NCBI GenBank assembly: GCA_050946935.1
Contig: JBMNVR010000010.1
Span: forward strand, 1 to 64,000
Source of the DNA: UQRS01 sp050946935
Lineage (GTDB): Bacteria; Bacillota; Clostridia; Oscillospirales; Acutalibacteraceae
DNA: 64,000 nucleotides
Direction: 5' to 3'
Below are positions 7,144 through 15,054 of the stretch, one piece after another. The position numbers and the translations under genes were made by a program. How positions within the stretch are numbered: position 1 is the first letter of the stretch; each line of letters begins with the position of its first letter. The notes beneath the pieces are model-generated. The model worked only from the letters and a program-made list of their open reading frames with translations. It was not told where the DNA came from and did no database searches.

Positions 7144-9345
7144 ATGCCGATTCAGTTTTGTAAAACCGACAACCGCTTTATCCTGACGACGGAACAGACC
7201 GAATATATCTTCGATATTGTAGCCGAACGTTACCTGACCCACCGTTACTATGGGCAAAAATCCGATGACCCCGCCCGTTTGTTCAAAGCGGCCTACCGCT
7301 CCTTCTCCCCCTATCCGGAGAAAACGGGGCCGGATTTCTCCTTCACCGACGACCTGATGGAATTCGGATTTTTCGGCGGGGGAGATTTTCGCTGTGCCTC
7401 CCTGCGGCTGCGGGGAGCGGCGGGCGACAGTTGTACCCGCTTTTTCTATCAGGATTATGAGATTTTCGACGGCCGCAAGGAGATTCCCGGCGTTCCCTGC
7501 GCCCGTCCCACCCCGGGAAGCGAGACGCTGGCCGTCCATATGCAGGATCCCGTGACCGGCTGCCGGCTGACCCTCTATTACACGGTTTTCCCGAAGCACG
7601 ACCTGATCTCCCGCTATTTCACGCTGGAGAATCAGGGTGACGCGCCGGTCACGATTGAAAAAGCGATGAGCCTCTGCCTCGACCTGCCGGGACACGGCTA
7701 CGATCTGCTCTCTCTCCACGGGGCACATGTGTCCGAACGGCAGGTGCAACGGCTGCCGCTCGGCTACGGCGTGCAGAGCGTGACCAGCCGCCGCGGCGCC
7801 TCCAGCCACCAGGCGAACCCCTTTATCGCCCTGCTTCAGACCGGCGCAACCGAAACAAACGGCGCGGTCTATGCCTTTAATTTTGTATACAGCGGCTCCT
7901 TTCTGGACGAGGTCGAGGTCGATCAGTCGGGCAATACCCGGGTGGGCATCGGCCTGGGGGCGGAGAATTTCTCCTACCTGCTGCAGCCCGGCGAAAGCTT
8001 CACCTCGCCCGAAGCGGTCATGCTCCACACCGTGCGGGGACTGGGCGACATGTCCCGCAAGCTGCACCGCTTCGTGCGGGAGGCCATTCTGCCCCCCGAT
8101 CCCTACGACCGCAGGCCGGTCGTGCTCAACACATGGGAGGCCTGTTATTTCGACATTGATGAAAGCACCCTCCTCGATTTTGCAAGGGAGGGGGTGCGCT
8201 GCGGACTGGACATGCTGGTCATGGACGACGGCTGGTTCGGGGAGCGAAAGGACGACCGCGCCGCTCTGGGCGACTGGTTCCCCAACCGAAAAAAGTTTCC
8301 CGACGGGCTGCAAAGCTTCGCCGCCCGAGTCAAGGCGACCGGCATCCGCTTCGGCATCTGGATCGAGCCGGAGATGATCAGCCCCGACAGCGATCTCTAC
8401 CGTTCCCATCCCGACTGGTGCCTCTCCTGCAAAGGGCGGGAAGGCTCGCTCTCCCGCAATCAGCTTGTGCTTGATTTGTCCAACCCCGACGTGTGTAACT
8501 ACTTGAAGCGGTCCTTCCGCGCCGTCTTTTACGGCGTGCCGATCGACTACATCAAATGGGATTTCAACCGTCATTTGTCCGAGGTCGGATCCCCCCACCT
8601 TCCACCCGAGCGGCAGGGTGAGGTCTTTTACCGTTTCCAGCTTGGGGTGTACGACCTGTTCTTCTGGTTTATGGAGAATTTCCCCGGCGTGATGATCGAA
8701 AATTGCAGCGGTGGAGGGGGGCGCTACGACCTCGCCATGATGGCGGTCTCGACCCAGATCTGGGCCAGCGATAACACCAACGCCACCGACCGGGTGCGGA
8801 TCCAGTACGGCAGCCTGCTCGGCTATCCCGCCTCGGTCATGTCCTGCCACGTTTCCGACCCCGGCCGCGATGCGGCGCGCATGACCCGTCTGGATTATAA
8901 ATTCAAGGTCGCTCTGGGCGGCATGCTGGGTTATGAGCTGAACATTCTCACCGCGGCGGAGGATGTCAGAGCCGCCATCCAGAGCCAGATCATGATTTAC
9001 CGCGAGGTCGAGGATCTGGTCAAGTACGGTGATCTCTACCGCCTGCTCTCCCCCTTTGAAAACGAGCTGGAATGCAGCGCGTATTACTACACCGCTTCCC
9101 CCGAAATGGAGGAGACCGCGGGTGAGCGGATATTTCTCTCCCTCCTGCAAAACAAGGGGGACAGCGCCGGACGGGTACTCTGCCTGCCGGTCGAAGCGGC
9201 CGACCCGCAGACTCTCTACATCGACCGCCTGTCGGGAGAACGCTTCACCGGGGCGACGCTGCGCGCCGGGCTGGAGGTTCCCGCCTCTCCCGAGCCGGAG
9301 AGCGGCCGTCTCTGGCTGTTTGAAAAAGCAAAGGACAAAAGCTAA
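7144..9345 (+). CDS. GH36 alpha-galactosidase
   Basis: Retaining exo-glycosidase that releases terminal alpha-1,6-galactose from raffinose-family sugars or galactomannan fragments. The 733 residues have the GH36 layout: N-terminal beta-sandwich, central TIM barrel from about residue 320, and C-terminal beta domain. The nucleophile is D473 in YIKWDFNRH, and the acid/base is D543 in WASDNTNATDR. Substrate-binding motifs VMDDGWFG, WFPNRKKFPDG, WIEPEM and ENCSGGGGR are all present. There is no signal peptide, so the enzyme is intracellular and implies oligosaccharide import. AAGGAG precedes the ATG. It is monocistronic here, with no transporter or regulator adjacent. Confidence 0.93.
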   Translation: MPIQFCKTDNRFILTTEQTEYIFDIVAERYLTHRYYGQKSDDPARLFKAAYRSFSPYPEKTGPDFSFTDDLMEFGFFGGGDFRCASLRLRGAAGDSCTRFFYQDYEIFDGRKEIPGVPCARPTPGSETLAVHMQDPVTGCRLTLYYTVFPKHDLISRYFTLENQGDAPVTIEKAMSLCLDLPGHGYDLLSLHGAHVSERQVQRLPLGYGVQSVTSRRGASSHQANPFIALLQTGATETNGAVYAFNFVYSGSFLDEVEVDQSGNTRVGIGLGAENFSYLLQPGESFTSPEAVMLHTVRGLGDMSRKLHRFVREAILPPDPYDRRPVVLNTWEACYFDIDESTLLDFAREGVRCGLDMLVMDDGWFGERKDDRAALGDWFPNRKKFPDGLQSFAARVKATGIRFGIWIEPEMISPDSDLYRSHPDWCLSCKGREGSLSRNQLVLDLSNPDVCNYLKRSFRAVFYGVPIDYIKWDFNRHLSEVGSPHLPPERQGEVFYRFQLGVYDLFFWFMENFPGVMIENCSGGGGRYDLAMMAVSTQIWASDNTNATDRVRIQYGSLLGYPASVMSCHVSDPGRDAARMTRLDYKFKVALGGMLGYELNILTAAEDVRAAIQSQIMIYREVEDLVKYGDLYRLLSPFENELECSAYYYTASPEMEETAGERIFLSLLQNKGDSAGRVLCLPVEAADPQTLYIDRLSGERFTGATLRAGLEVPASPEPESGRLWLFEKAKDKS

Positions 9346-9418
9346 CGCCGCCCCATAAGGCAAGCGTTTCTTATAGACGCTTATAGGGAATGGTTTTCCC
9401 TCTTGACCGAAGTTGCAA

Positions 9419-9463
9419 AAAGGCGCTTTGTATCCCCCGATCAGAAGGATGCAAAGCGCCTTT
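9419..9463. terminator. bidirectional terminator between convergent genes
   Basis: A 12-bp perfect stem AAAGGCGCTTTG/CAAAGCGCCTTT (9419-9430 with 9452-9463), extended inward by a wobble and four more pairs. A-runs on one side and T-runs on the other let it serve the galactosidase gene (+) and the Dabb gene (-). Confidence 0.8.
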
Positions 9464-9509
9464 AAGCGTAACATACAAACGTTTCTTCTATTGTACGCCG
9501 GAGAAAATC

Positions 9510-9815
9510 TTACCCGGCCGCGCCGCCGAAAAGATAGTCGATAGCTATGCTGGCCTCCCGCACCTCGTGCATATACGCCTTTACGACGCAGCAGTGATAC
9601 GGGTCGTTCTGATACGCCTCCAGCGCCGCAAGATCATCGAGCAGCACCTCTAAAACCACGTCGTACGACCGGTCGGAGTGCAGCAGGTCGATCCCGACCG
9701 AAATGTCCCGCAGCAGCGGTACCCTTCCTTTCATGGAAAGGAGCACGTCCCGCGCTTTTTCGCAGGCTTTCGGAGAATTGTCTTTCAGTTTAAAACAAAC
9801 CACATGCTTAAGCAT
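9510..9815 (-). CDS. Dabb (stress-responsive alpha/beta-barrel) domain protein, 101 aa
   Basis: A dimeric ferredoxin-like barrel protein of unknown substrate. The family hallmarks are MLKHVVCFKLKD at the N-terminus (His4), a central SYDVVLEVLLDDLAALEAYQ segment and the YHCCVVKAYMHEVR helix. The start is set at 9815, where GGAAGGGA lies eight bases upstream; the open frame extends 35 codons further without a site. Related proteins are annotated as stress-responsive, but no catalytic role is established for this branch. It is the last gene of a minus-strand run. Confidence 0.8.
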   Translation of the reverse strand: MLKHVVCFKLKDNSPKACEKARDVLLSMKGRVPLLRDISVGIDLLHSDRSYDVVLEVLLDDLAALEAYQNDPYHCCVVKAYMHEVREASIAIDYLFGGAAG

Positions 9816-9952
9816 GGCAAGTCCCTTCCTTCCCCATCGGCGGACGAGGAAAACAAACATATTAAAGGGTTGACGAATCCTACCCGGGCCTTCGCCTGCC
9901 TCCCCGTTTGTTTCAAGCACCGGACAAAGAGCGGCCGGCCTGTGCCGTCGGC

Positions 9953-10183
9953 TCAGGATTCCGGCAAGGTTTCGCGCCTTTTTTTCAGCTCGGTCGCTCT
10001 GACCTTCGTGCCGTCCGGATTGACAATGTAGGTATTCTCCAGCTCGGCCAGGAGGGAGGCCTTCATCGCCTCGATATATTCCACCCGCAGCCCCTTCTGC
10101 TCGGCTTTTTCGGCGTCGGTCAGCCCCTCAGCCTTGCTCTTTTTTGCCAGCTCGTTAATACGGTCGATCTTTTTCTGCTCCAT
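9953..10183 (-). CDS. DUF896 (YnzC/UPF0291) family protein
   Basis: A 76-residue cytosolic helical protein. It carries the family hallmarks INELAKKSK, EGLT, E-x(2)-EQ-x-LR-x-EYI and the C-terminal V-x(2)-DG segment. The B. subtilis homologue YnzC lies in the LexA regulon and its role is unclear. The ATG at 10183 is preferred over the one at 10189 because AGGAGG lies six bases before it. It sits between the Dabb gene and ktrA. Confidence 0.85.
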   Translation of the reverse strand: MEQKKIDRINELAKKSKAEGLTDAEKAEQKGLRVEYIEAMKASLLAELENTYIVNPDGTKVRATELKKRRETLPES

Positions 10184-10288
10184 ATACATCCTCCTCCACC
10201 CCGGAAGCCGGGGCCTTTTTCTGTCCAGAGCCGAAAGGCTTCCAGCATACCGGTCGGAAAGGCAAACGCGGCCTGCGGTGTCGCGGCG

Positions 10289-10933
10289 TCATTTGGTCAG
10301 CGCCTTGATATCCTCCTGATGGCCCATGACGATCATGGTCTCCCCCGCGGAGAAAACATGATCGGCCGTCGGCAGCGGAAAAATCTCGTTCCCGACCTTG
10401 ATGGCCAGAATGCTGATCTTGTACTTTGACCGGACGGCCGTCTGGATAATGCTCTTCCCCCGCCAGGAGGAGGGCACCGAAATTTCATAGATTGAGTATT
10501 CGGGCGTCAGTTCGACATAGTCGAAAATATTCTTGGCTCCGAACTTGATCGCCAGGCGCTCGGCACTTTCCCGCTCGGCATAAACCACATAATCCGCGCC
10601 ATTGCGCAGCAGCAGCTTTTTGTGCACGTCGCGGCAGGCGCGGGCGATGATAAACTTTCCGCCGAGATCCTTGGTCAGCACGGTCGCCTCCAGCGCGCTC
10701 TGAAAATTATCACCAATGGCGATCACGCAAAGGTCGTATCCGTTGACGTCAAGCGATTTCATAAAATCCTCGTTCGTGGCGTCGCCGATCTGCACATTGC
10801 GGATAAAAGGAACGGCCGCGTCGGCCCGCTCCTCATTGATATCCACAGCGAGGACCTCGTTCCCCTCTTCAATAAATTTCCTCGCCATATGTCGGCCAAA
10901 GCGTCCAAGTCCAATAATCAAGATGGATTTCAT
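10289..10933 (-). CDS. ktrA: KtrA/TrkA-type potassium channel regulatory subunit
   Basis: A peripheral RCK subunit that gates the KtrB pore in response to nucleotides. The 214 residues comprise an N-terminal RCK_N Rossmann domain (ILIIGLGRFGRHMARKF, acidic end at EVLAVDINEE) and a C-terminal RCK_C domain (from about residue 135) that in many Firmicutes binds cyclic di-AMP. AAAGGAG precedes the ATG at 10933. It follows ktrB by 81 bp on the same strand, so the two form the ktrBA operon. Confidence 0.9.
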   Translation of the reverse strand: MKSILIIGLGRFGRHMARKFIEEGNEVLAVDINEERADAAVPFIRNVQIGDATNEDFMKSLDVNGYDLCVIAIGDNFQSALEATVLTKDLGGKFIIARACRDVHKKLLLRNGADYVVYAERESAERLAIKFGAKNIFDYVELTPEYSIYEISVPSSWRGKSIIQTAVRSKYKISILAIKVGNEIFPLPTADHVFSAGETMIVMGHQEDIKALTK

Positions 10934-11014
10934 AAAGCCATTCTCCTTTTTTAATGAATGAAGGGAATTTAAACACAAATCGTTTTCTGACCGTTGTGTT
11001 TGTCATTGCCACGT

Positions 11015-12370
11015 TTATGCAATCTGTACCTTCTCCAGAGGCAGTTTGGAGGGCGCGTTGTAATGCCCCGAACCAAACGCCAGCAAAATAGTCAGGGATC
11101 CGGCGCGGCCGAAGAACATAAGACAAATCAAAATTATTTTAGACAGCGCGCCAAATTCGGGCGTTAAGCCGAAGCTGAGTCCGACCGTGCCGATGGCCGA
11201 GCTCACTTCAAACATGGCGAACTGTGCAGTGATCCCTTCGGCATAGGCGATGATCAGCGTCGCCCCGACCGACAGCATGATATACATCATCATCACACAG
11301 GAGGCGGTGCGCAGCGTCTCGTCGTCCACGCGGCGGCCAAAACACTCAATCGACTTCTTCCGCCGGAAGGTGGAAAATATACTAAGCAGCACAATGGCAA
11401 AGGTGGTCGTCTTCAAACCGCCGGCCGTCGAACCGGGAGAACCGCCGATCAGCATCAAAACAATCATTAAAAGCCGGCTCGACTGGGTCAAAGTATGCAA
11501 ATCCACCGTGTTAAAGCCGGCGGTTCTGGGCGTCACCGACTGAAACAGAGCGATCAGAATCTTCTCGCCCATCGTTTTTTGCGCAAAGCTATCACCCTTT
11601 TGTTCAAAGGCAAAAATCGCCGCCGCACCGATCAAAAGCAAAAGGCCCGATACGGTCAGCACAATTTTGGTGTGCAGGCGATACTGCCGGAACCGGAAGC
11701 GGCATTTGAGAATATCTCCCCAAACAAGGAAACCCAAACCACCGATCACAATCAGAAACATAATCACGCCCAGCACATACCCGTTATCCGCCACCAGCGT
11801 CAAAGAAGAAAACGGCTGGTATTTGCCCATCAGATCAAAGCCGGCATTGCAAAAAGCCGAAATCGAATGGAAGATGGAAAAATAAATCCCCTCTCCCAGT
11901 CCGAGCCGGGGACAAAAGTAAAAAGCGAGCAGGATGGCGCCCAATGCTTCAAAGACGAGAGAACCCCGGATGATAAACCGGGTTATCCGAACGATGCCGC
12001 CTATATTCGGGGCAGCAACCGTCTCCTGCATCAGGACACGCTGGTTGACGCCGATCTTCTTTTTTGTTAAAGAGACAAGCGAGATCGCAACAGTCATAAA
12101 CCCGACGCCGCCAATCTGAATCAGCAGCAAAATGACGATCTGACCGAACAAAGTCCAGTGGGTAAAGGTGTCAAACACAATCAGGCCGGTCACGCAGGTG
12201 GCCGACGTAGCAGTAAACAAGGCGTTGAGGAAAGTGGTCGGCACCTCTCCGGCGCGGGTAGCAAACGGCAGCATAAGCAGCAGCGCGCCAATCAAAATGA
12301 TTCCGGCATAACCCAGAACAATCGTCTTGGTGGTTGTTAATTTTTTTAAAAACGCTCTGATTCTATCCAA
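11015..12370 (-). CDS. ktrB: KtrB/TrkH-type potassium transporter membrane subunit
   Basis: The sodium-coupled potassium translocation subunit, a four-fold MPM repeat membrane protein. Selectivity-filter segments with conserved glycines are visible, for example SATCVTGL, SAFCNAGF, GGSPGSTAGG and SAIGTVGLS. The start is taken as TTG at 12370, with AGAAGG nine bases upstream, giving 451 residues, the usual size; an ATG at 12391 is the alternative. The open frame continues upstream through the tRNA gene, but that part is not protein-like for the family. It is followed by ktrA. Confidence 0.9.
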   Translation of the reverse strand: MDRIRAFLKKLTTTKTIVLGYAGIILIGALLLMLPFATRAGEVPTTFLNALFTATSATCVTGLIVFDTFTHWTLFGQIVILLLIQIGGVGFMTVAISLVSLTKKKIGVNQRVLMQETVAAPNIGGIVRITRFIIRGSLVFEALGAILLAFYFCPRLGLGEGIYFSIFHSISAFCNAGFDLMGKYQPFSSLTLVADNGYVLGVIMFLIVIGGLGFLVWGDILKCRFRFRQYRLHTKIVLTVSGLLLLIGAAAIFAFEQKGDSFAQKTMGEKILIALFQSVTPRTAGFNTVDLHTLTQSSRLLMIVLMLIGGSPGSTAGGLKTTTFAIVLLSIFSTFRRKKSIECFGRRVDDETLRTASCVMMMYIMLSVGATLIIAYAEGITAQFAMFEVSSAIGTVGLSFGLTPEFGALSKIILICLMFFGRAGSLTILLAFGSGHYNAPSKLPLEKVQIA

Positions 12371-12568
12371 TCCGCACACCCTTCTTTTCATAACCGGACA
12401 GTCCCACAAACGCAAAAAGGCCAAACAGCATTTCAGACCTCCGGTAACCAATGCACAGGACAAAACCGCGAAGCCGCCGGTTATTCTCAGCGGCGTCATT
12501 TCCACCTGCCGGCCAGGATGCAAAGACCTGTCAACCGATGTCCTGTGCGCACATTTCGCCCTGAAAAG

Positions 12569-12598
12569 GAACAAGGTCCGCCACGGCGGACCTTGTTC
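12569..12598 (-). terminator. perfect 14-bp hairpin in the ktrB leader region
   Basis: A 14-bp perfect stem with a 2-base loop (12569-12582 with 12585-12598). On the minus strand it is followed by CCTTTTC, a short T-run, so it may be a second terminator behind tRNA-Pro or an attenuator ahead of ktrB. An additional inverted pair TGTCCTGTGC (12538-12547) and its complement near 12450-12459 lies between it and the ktrB start. Confidence 0.45.
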
Positions 12599-12663
12599 AG
12601 TACGCCCGCAGGCATTGTACCGGGTATCCGACGGAAAACCTCCGTCCTGTTTGTCAATAAAAA

Positions 12664-12698
12664 CGGCGCTGAACTCAATCAAATTGAGACCAGCGCCG
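12664..12698 (-). terminator. rho-independent terminator of tRNA-Pro
   Basis: An 8-bp GC stem CGGCGCTG/CAGCGCCG (12664-12671 with 12691-12698) with an inner CAAT/ATTG pair, followed on the minus strand by five T residues, 5 bp after the encoded CCA of the tRNA. Confidence 0.8.
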
Positions 12699-12702
12699 CT
12701 GC

Positions 12703-12779
12703 TGGTCGAGGTGACAGGATTCGAACCTGCGGCCTCTGCGTCCCGAACGCAGCGCTCTACCAAACTGAGCCACACCTCG
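12703..12779 (-). tRNA. tRNA-Pro (anticodon CGG), CCA encoded
   Basis: On the minus strand the acceptor arms CGAGGTG and CACCTCG pair, starting with the C1-G72 pair typical of bacterial tRNA-Pro. The D arm is GCTCAGTTTGGTAGAGC, the anticodon stem-loop is CTGCG-TTCGGGA-CGCAG with anticodon CGG (reads CCG), and the T arm has GGTTCGAATCC. Discriminator A and CCA are encoded. Length is 77 nt. Confidence 0.97.
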
Positions 12780-12999
12780 TCATAAATCGGCTGTTTTTTC
12801 TTTTCTTGCGTCAAAACCCTCCGGCTGTCCGCCCGAGCGCTTCGCTTGACTCTTGCAAAATGGTCGCCCTGCTCGCTTCCGCGTCGCATGTCTCCCTTTT
12901 GCTGCGCCGCACTCGCACTCCCTTTTTCCGCCACCGGCGGCGGTCGTGCTCTGCGATGCATCGACATTGTTCAGCTACCTGAATAATGTCAGCTAATAG

Positions 13000-13028
13000 A
13001 TTATAGTCAAAAAAGCGCCCTGTGTCAA
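13000..13028 (-). promoter_or_regulatory. consensus sigma-A promoter for tRNA-Pro
   Basis: On the minus strand: TTGACA (13023-13028), 17-bp spacer, TATAAT (13000-13005), both boxes perfect. Transcription would start near 12993, about 210 nt before the tRNA 5' end; that GC-rich leader (12780-12992) contains no gene I can identify. Confidence 0.85.
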
Positions 13029-13150
13029 GTACAAAATATCATTTTCTTAGAAAATTTATAAAGTCAGATTTGGCCACAGATTTCCCCCGTTTTTTTAAGA
13101 CTCCCACAAGCCGAACCATCCCCGGCTGACAGTCTGAATTTACAGCACAA

Positions 13151-13193
13151 ACGCCAGACGGCCCGATCCGTTTCGGCACAGGCTGTCTGGCGT
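13151..13193. terminator. hairpin downstream of the orphan membrane-anchored protein gene
   Basis: A 13-bp stem with one wobble (13151-13163 with 13181-13193) lies just beyond the stop at 13203. There is no strong T-run on the minus side, so termination is probable rather than certain. Confidence 0.5.
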
Positions 13194-13202
13194 ATTCCCC
13201 AA

Positions 13203-14123
13203 TCAGCGAAGAACGGTCAATCTGTCGATTCTGGCGCTGAAAAGCAGGCCGTTTCCCCCTTCCGGCCGGTAAAGGCTTTCAAAAATCGCATACCCCTGCG
13301 CACCGTTTTGAAGCGTTGAAACCTCCAGAGGATTTCCGGATTCATCAAAAACATGCGGTGTCTCAGACGACTCGGACGGATATTCCCGCACGGTTCCGGT
13401 CGCTGTATCATACTCCACCCGGCCGCCGTTGGCGTAGGGCAGGCTCCACTCTCCAAACAGAATCCGATTCTCCCCCGGATCGTACAGCAGAAGGCCGGCC
13501 GCATCGGAAAAGGTGACAAAACGGCCGCCATCCGGTCGATCCTCTCTCCAAAGCTCCAAGCATCCGGCTAACAATTCCTCCCCCGTCCGGCCGCAGGACG
13601 CCTTTTCATCACTCCAGCTTAACAAAAGAAGGCGGTTTCCCTCCACCCCGATGGCAATGCCGTTCGGGAAGGCCGCTTTCAGCCCAAAGCCCTCATACAC
13701 CTGCTGCCAGGTCATTCCGGGTGTGACAGCGCGTACCTGCGTCTCTGTAACGATTGGAACCCCGTCCGGATAGACGCCCTGATATCGCCAGTTGTCGATC
13801 ACCTCCGGAAAGGTATAGGTGTAGGAGGCCTCCTCCGGAAGGGTGCTGACCGCCGTACTCTCCTCCGGCTGCGCGGCCAGCCCCTCTGACGACGCGGGGG
13901 CCTCGGACGTAGGTGCGTCCCTCTCCGGCTGTGCGGAGGTTTCCGCCGCCCGGCCGTCCCCGGAAGCCTCTCCCGCCACAACCGGCGCAGAGGATGCCGG
14001 CGTCTCGCTCCCGAAGGCAAGCGCGCAGGTAACCGCGGCGGCCGAAACCAGGACAACTGCCAGAGCCGTAACCAAAACGATCGGCTTTTTGATCCAGGAT
14101 TTGAATTTCAGCATAGGATACAT
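13203..14123 (-). CDS. membrane-anchored extracytoplasmic protein of unknown function, 306 aa
   Basis: I do not recognise a family. A basic head (KFKSWIKKP) precedes one hydrophobic segment (about residues 14-36) that is either a signal peptide or an anchor. A low-complexity Ala/Ser/Pro/Glu linker follows (about 40-95), then a globular domain (about 97-306). That domain contains TPGMTWQQVYEGFGLKAAFP, reminiscent of SmpA/BLIP-like or anti-sigma-linked sensor domains, but this is only a resemblance. GAAAGGGG lies just before the ATG at 14123; a second ATG three codons in is possible. It is isolated between tRNA-Pro and a broken secreted-protein gene. Confidence 0.6.
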   Translation of the reverse strand: MYPMLKFKSWIKKPIVLVTALAVVLVSAAAVTCALAFGSETPASSAPVVAGEASGDGRAAETSAQPERDAPTSEAPASSEGLAAQPEESTAVSTLPEEASYTYTFPEVIDNWRYQGVYPDGVPIVTETQVRAVTPGMTWQQVYEGFGLKAAFPNGIAIGVEGNRLLLLSWSDEKASCGRTGEELLAGCLELWREDRPDGGRFVTFSDAAGLLLYDPGENRILFGEWSLPYANGGRVEYDTATGTVREYPSESSETPHVFDESGNPLEVSTLQNGAQGYAIFESLYRPEGGNGLLFSARIDRLTVLR

Positions 14124-14160
14124 GCACCCCTTTCCTCACTTATCCAATCAACTGATTTTA

Positions 14161-14690
14161 TTAGCTAACATCTACAATTTCCCACAAGTGATTGAGATTA
14201 TCAGACCGAAACGTATCAATACACACATTTCCGGCCGATGATGCCGATGTTCCGTCGTCCGTTCCATTGGAGGCGCCCATTGCCACTAATGCATACCGGG
14301 TTCCTTCCTTGGGCATCATTCCGGGGAGATTCCAACTGAAAACGAATATCTGAACCTATGATTGAAGCAGGTGAAACACCTGATAAAACTGAAAGTGTAC
14401 TTAAATCTGATGAATTTTCACAATCATAACCGAACGCAGCTAAATTCTCATCCATCATTTCACTATATGCAGAGAGATTGGGTGCTGTTTCCGGAAATTT
14501 GCTATAAGATATTGTTTCCGTATCGCAATCATAAGAAACCAGCGTATCAGCTTGAGGTGGTGAGACAGCTAAAGCCGGTTGAACCGACTGCGTTTGCGTT
14601 GTAAAAAACAGCAGAAAAGAAATAATAACCAAAACAAATGTTAACCTTTTTGCTTTAACATAATTGACACTTCTTTTGTTTCTTTATTCA
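14161..14690 (-). pseudogene. broken secreted-protein gene (two frame disruptions), family unknown
   Basis: The minus strand below a good promoter reads GTG-AAT-AAA near 14689, passes MLKQK and then meets a stop. Shifting frame at the A-run gives KAKRLTFVLVIISFLLFF, a signal peptide, and about 90 residues of mature protein (AVSPPQADTL, NLSAYSEMMDENLAAFGYDC). Near 14322 the sense shifts again to MMPKEGTRYALVAMGASNG and ends NHLWEIVDVS with a stop at 14161. Each piece looks like real protein, so the ancestor was about 175 residues. Sequencing error or phase variation at the A-run would be alternatives to decay. The base composition is more AT-rich than that of the flanks. Confidence 0.5.
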
Positions 14691-14702
14691 CCCTGCAATT
14701 AA

Positions 14703-14731
14703 AATATATCACCCAACTGTTGAATTGTCAA
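14703..14731 (-). promoter_or_regulatory. strong sigma-A promoter for the broken secreted-protein gene
   Basis: On the minus strand: TTGACA (14726-14731), 17-bp spacer, TATATT (14703-14708). It points into the frame-disrupted gene below. Confidence 0.7.
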
Positions 14732-14822
14732 TGCTTTTGTAAATATTATTCAACAACGATCGGATTGTATTGTGCATTATTTGAGAAAGCTTGGATTTTT
14801 TAGGGAAACTTTTCCTTTCTTG

Positions 14823-14851
14823 TTGAAAAAAGCGTTCATTTGTGTTATATT
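14823..14851 (+). promoter_or_regulatory. sigma-A promoter of a candidate small RNA
   Basis: TTGAAA (14823-14828), 17-bp spacer, TATATT (14846-14851). No plus-strand gene follows; instead three hairpins and a terminator lie downstream. Confidence 0.65.
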
Positions 14852-14857
14852 ATTGTA

Positions 14858-15000
14858 TGTAACAGTTTTCATCAAAACCGTTATGATGTTTGCAATCACA
14901 TTCAAACGCCCTCCGCACGGATTACCGTCAAGCGGATAGGCCGTAATCCGTGCATTTATGATAAAGCAGGCATAGAAATTCTATGCCTGCTTTTCTTTTA
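14858..15000 (+). ncRNA. candidate small RNA with its own promoter and terminator, about 140 nt
   Basis: Predicted start near 14858. Hairpin 1 pairs AACaGTTTT with AAAACcGTT (14861-14882). Hairpin 2 is an 11-bp perfect stem GCACGGATTAC/GTAATCCGTGC (about 14915-14954), with an alternative pairing between GCCCTCCGC and GCGGATAGGC. Hairpin 3 is a 13-bp stem with a 5-base loop followed by TTTTCTTTT, an excellent terminator. No ORF with a ribosome site lies inside. I do not recognise a known class (not 6S, SRP, tmRNA or a riboswitch I know). Confidence 0.5.
14963..14999 (+). terminator. intrinsic terminator of the candidate small RNA
   Basis: AAAGCAGGCATAG pairs with CTATGCCTGCTTT around a 5-base loop and is followed by a T-run; it may also stop minus-strand transcription from the DUF4364 gene. 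Confidence 0.8.
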
Positions 15001-15054
15001 CTCTATTCCCCGGCCGGCGGAGAGAGCCCGTCATCCGGATTGTTTGGCGTTATA

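Noticed and set aside
6952..9474. 840-codon minus-strand open frame
   Set aside because: Lies opposite the GH36 gene, whose catalytic motifs are all in the plus frame; an antisense artefact of GC-rich codon use.
12400..12660. ydaO-type c-di-AMP riboswitch ahead of ktrB
   Set aside because: The conserved core motifs were looked for and not found, although the region is structured.
12371..12967. N-terminal extension of the ktrB frame across the tRNA gene
   Set aside because: Runs through tRNA-Pro and its terminator; the protein part is not KtrB-like and a good internal start exists.
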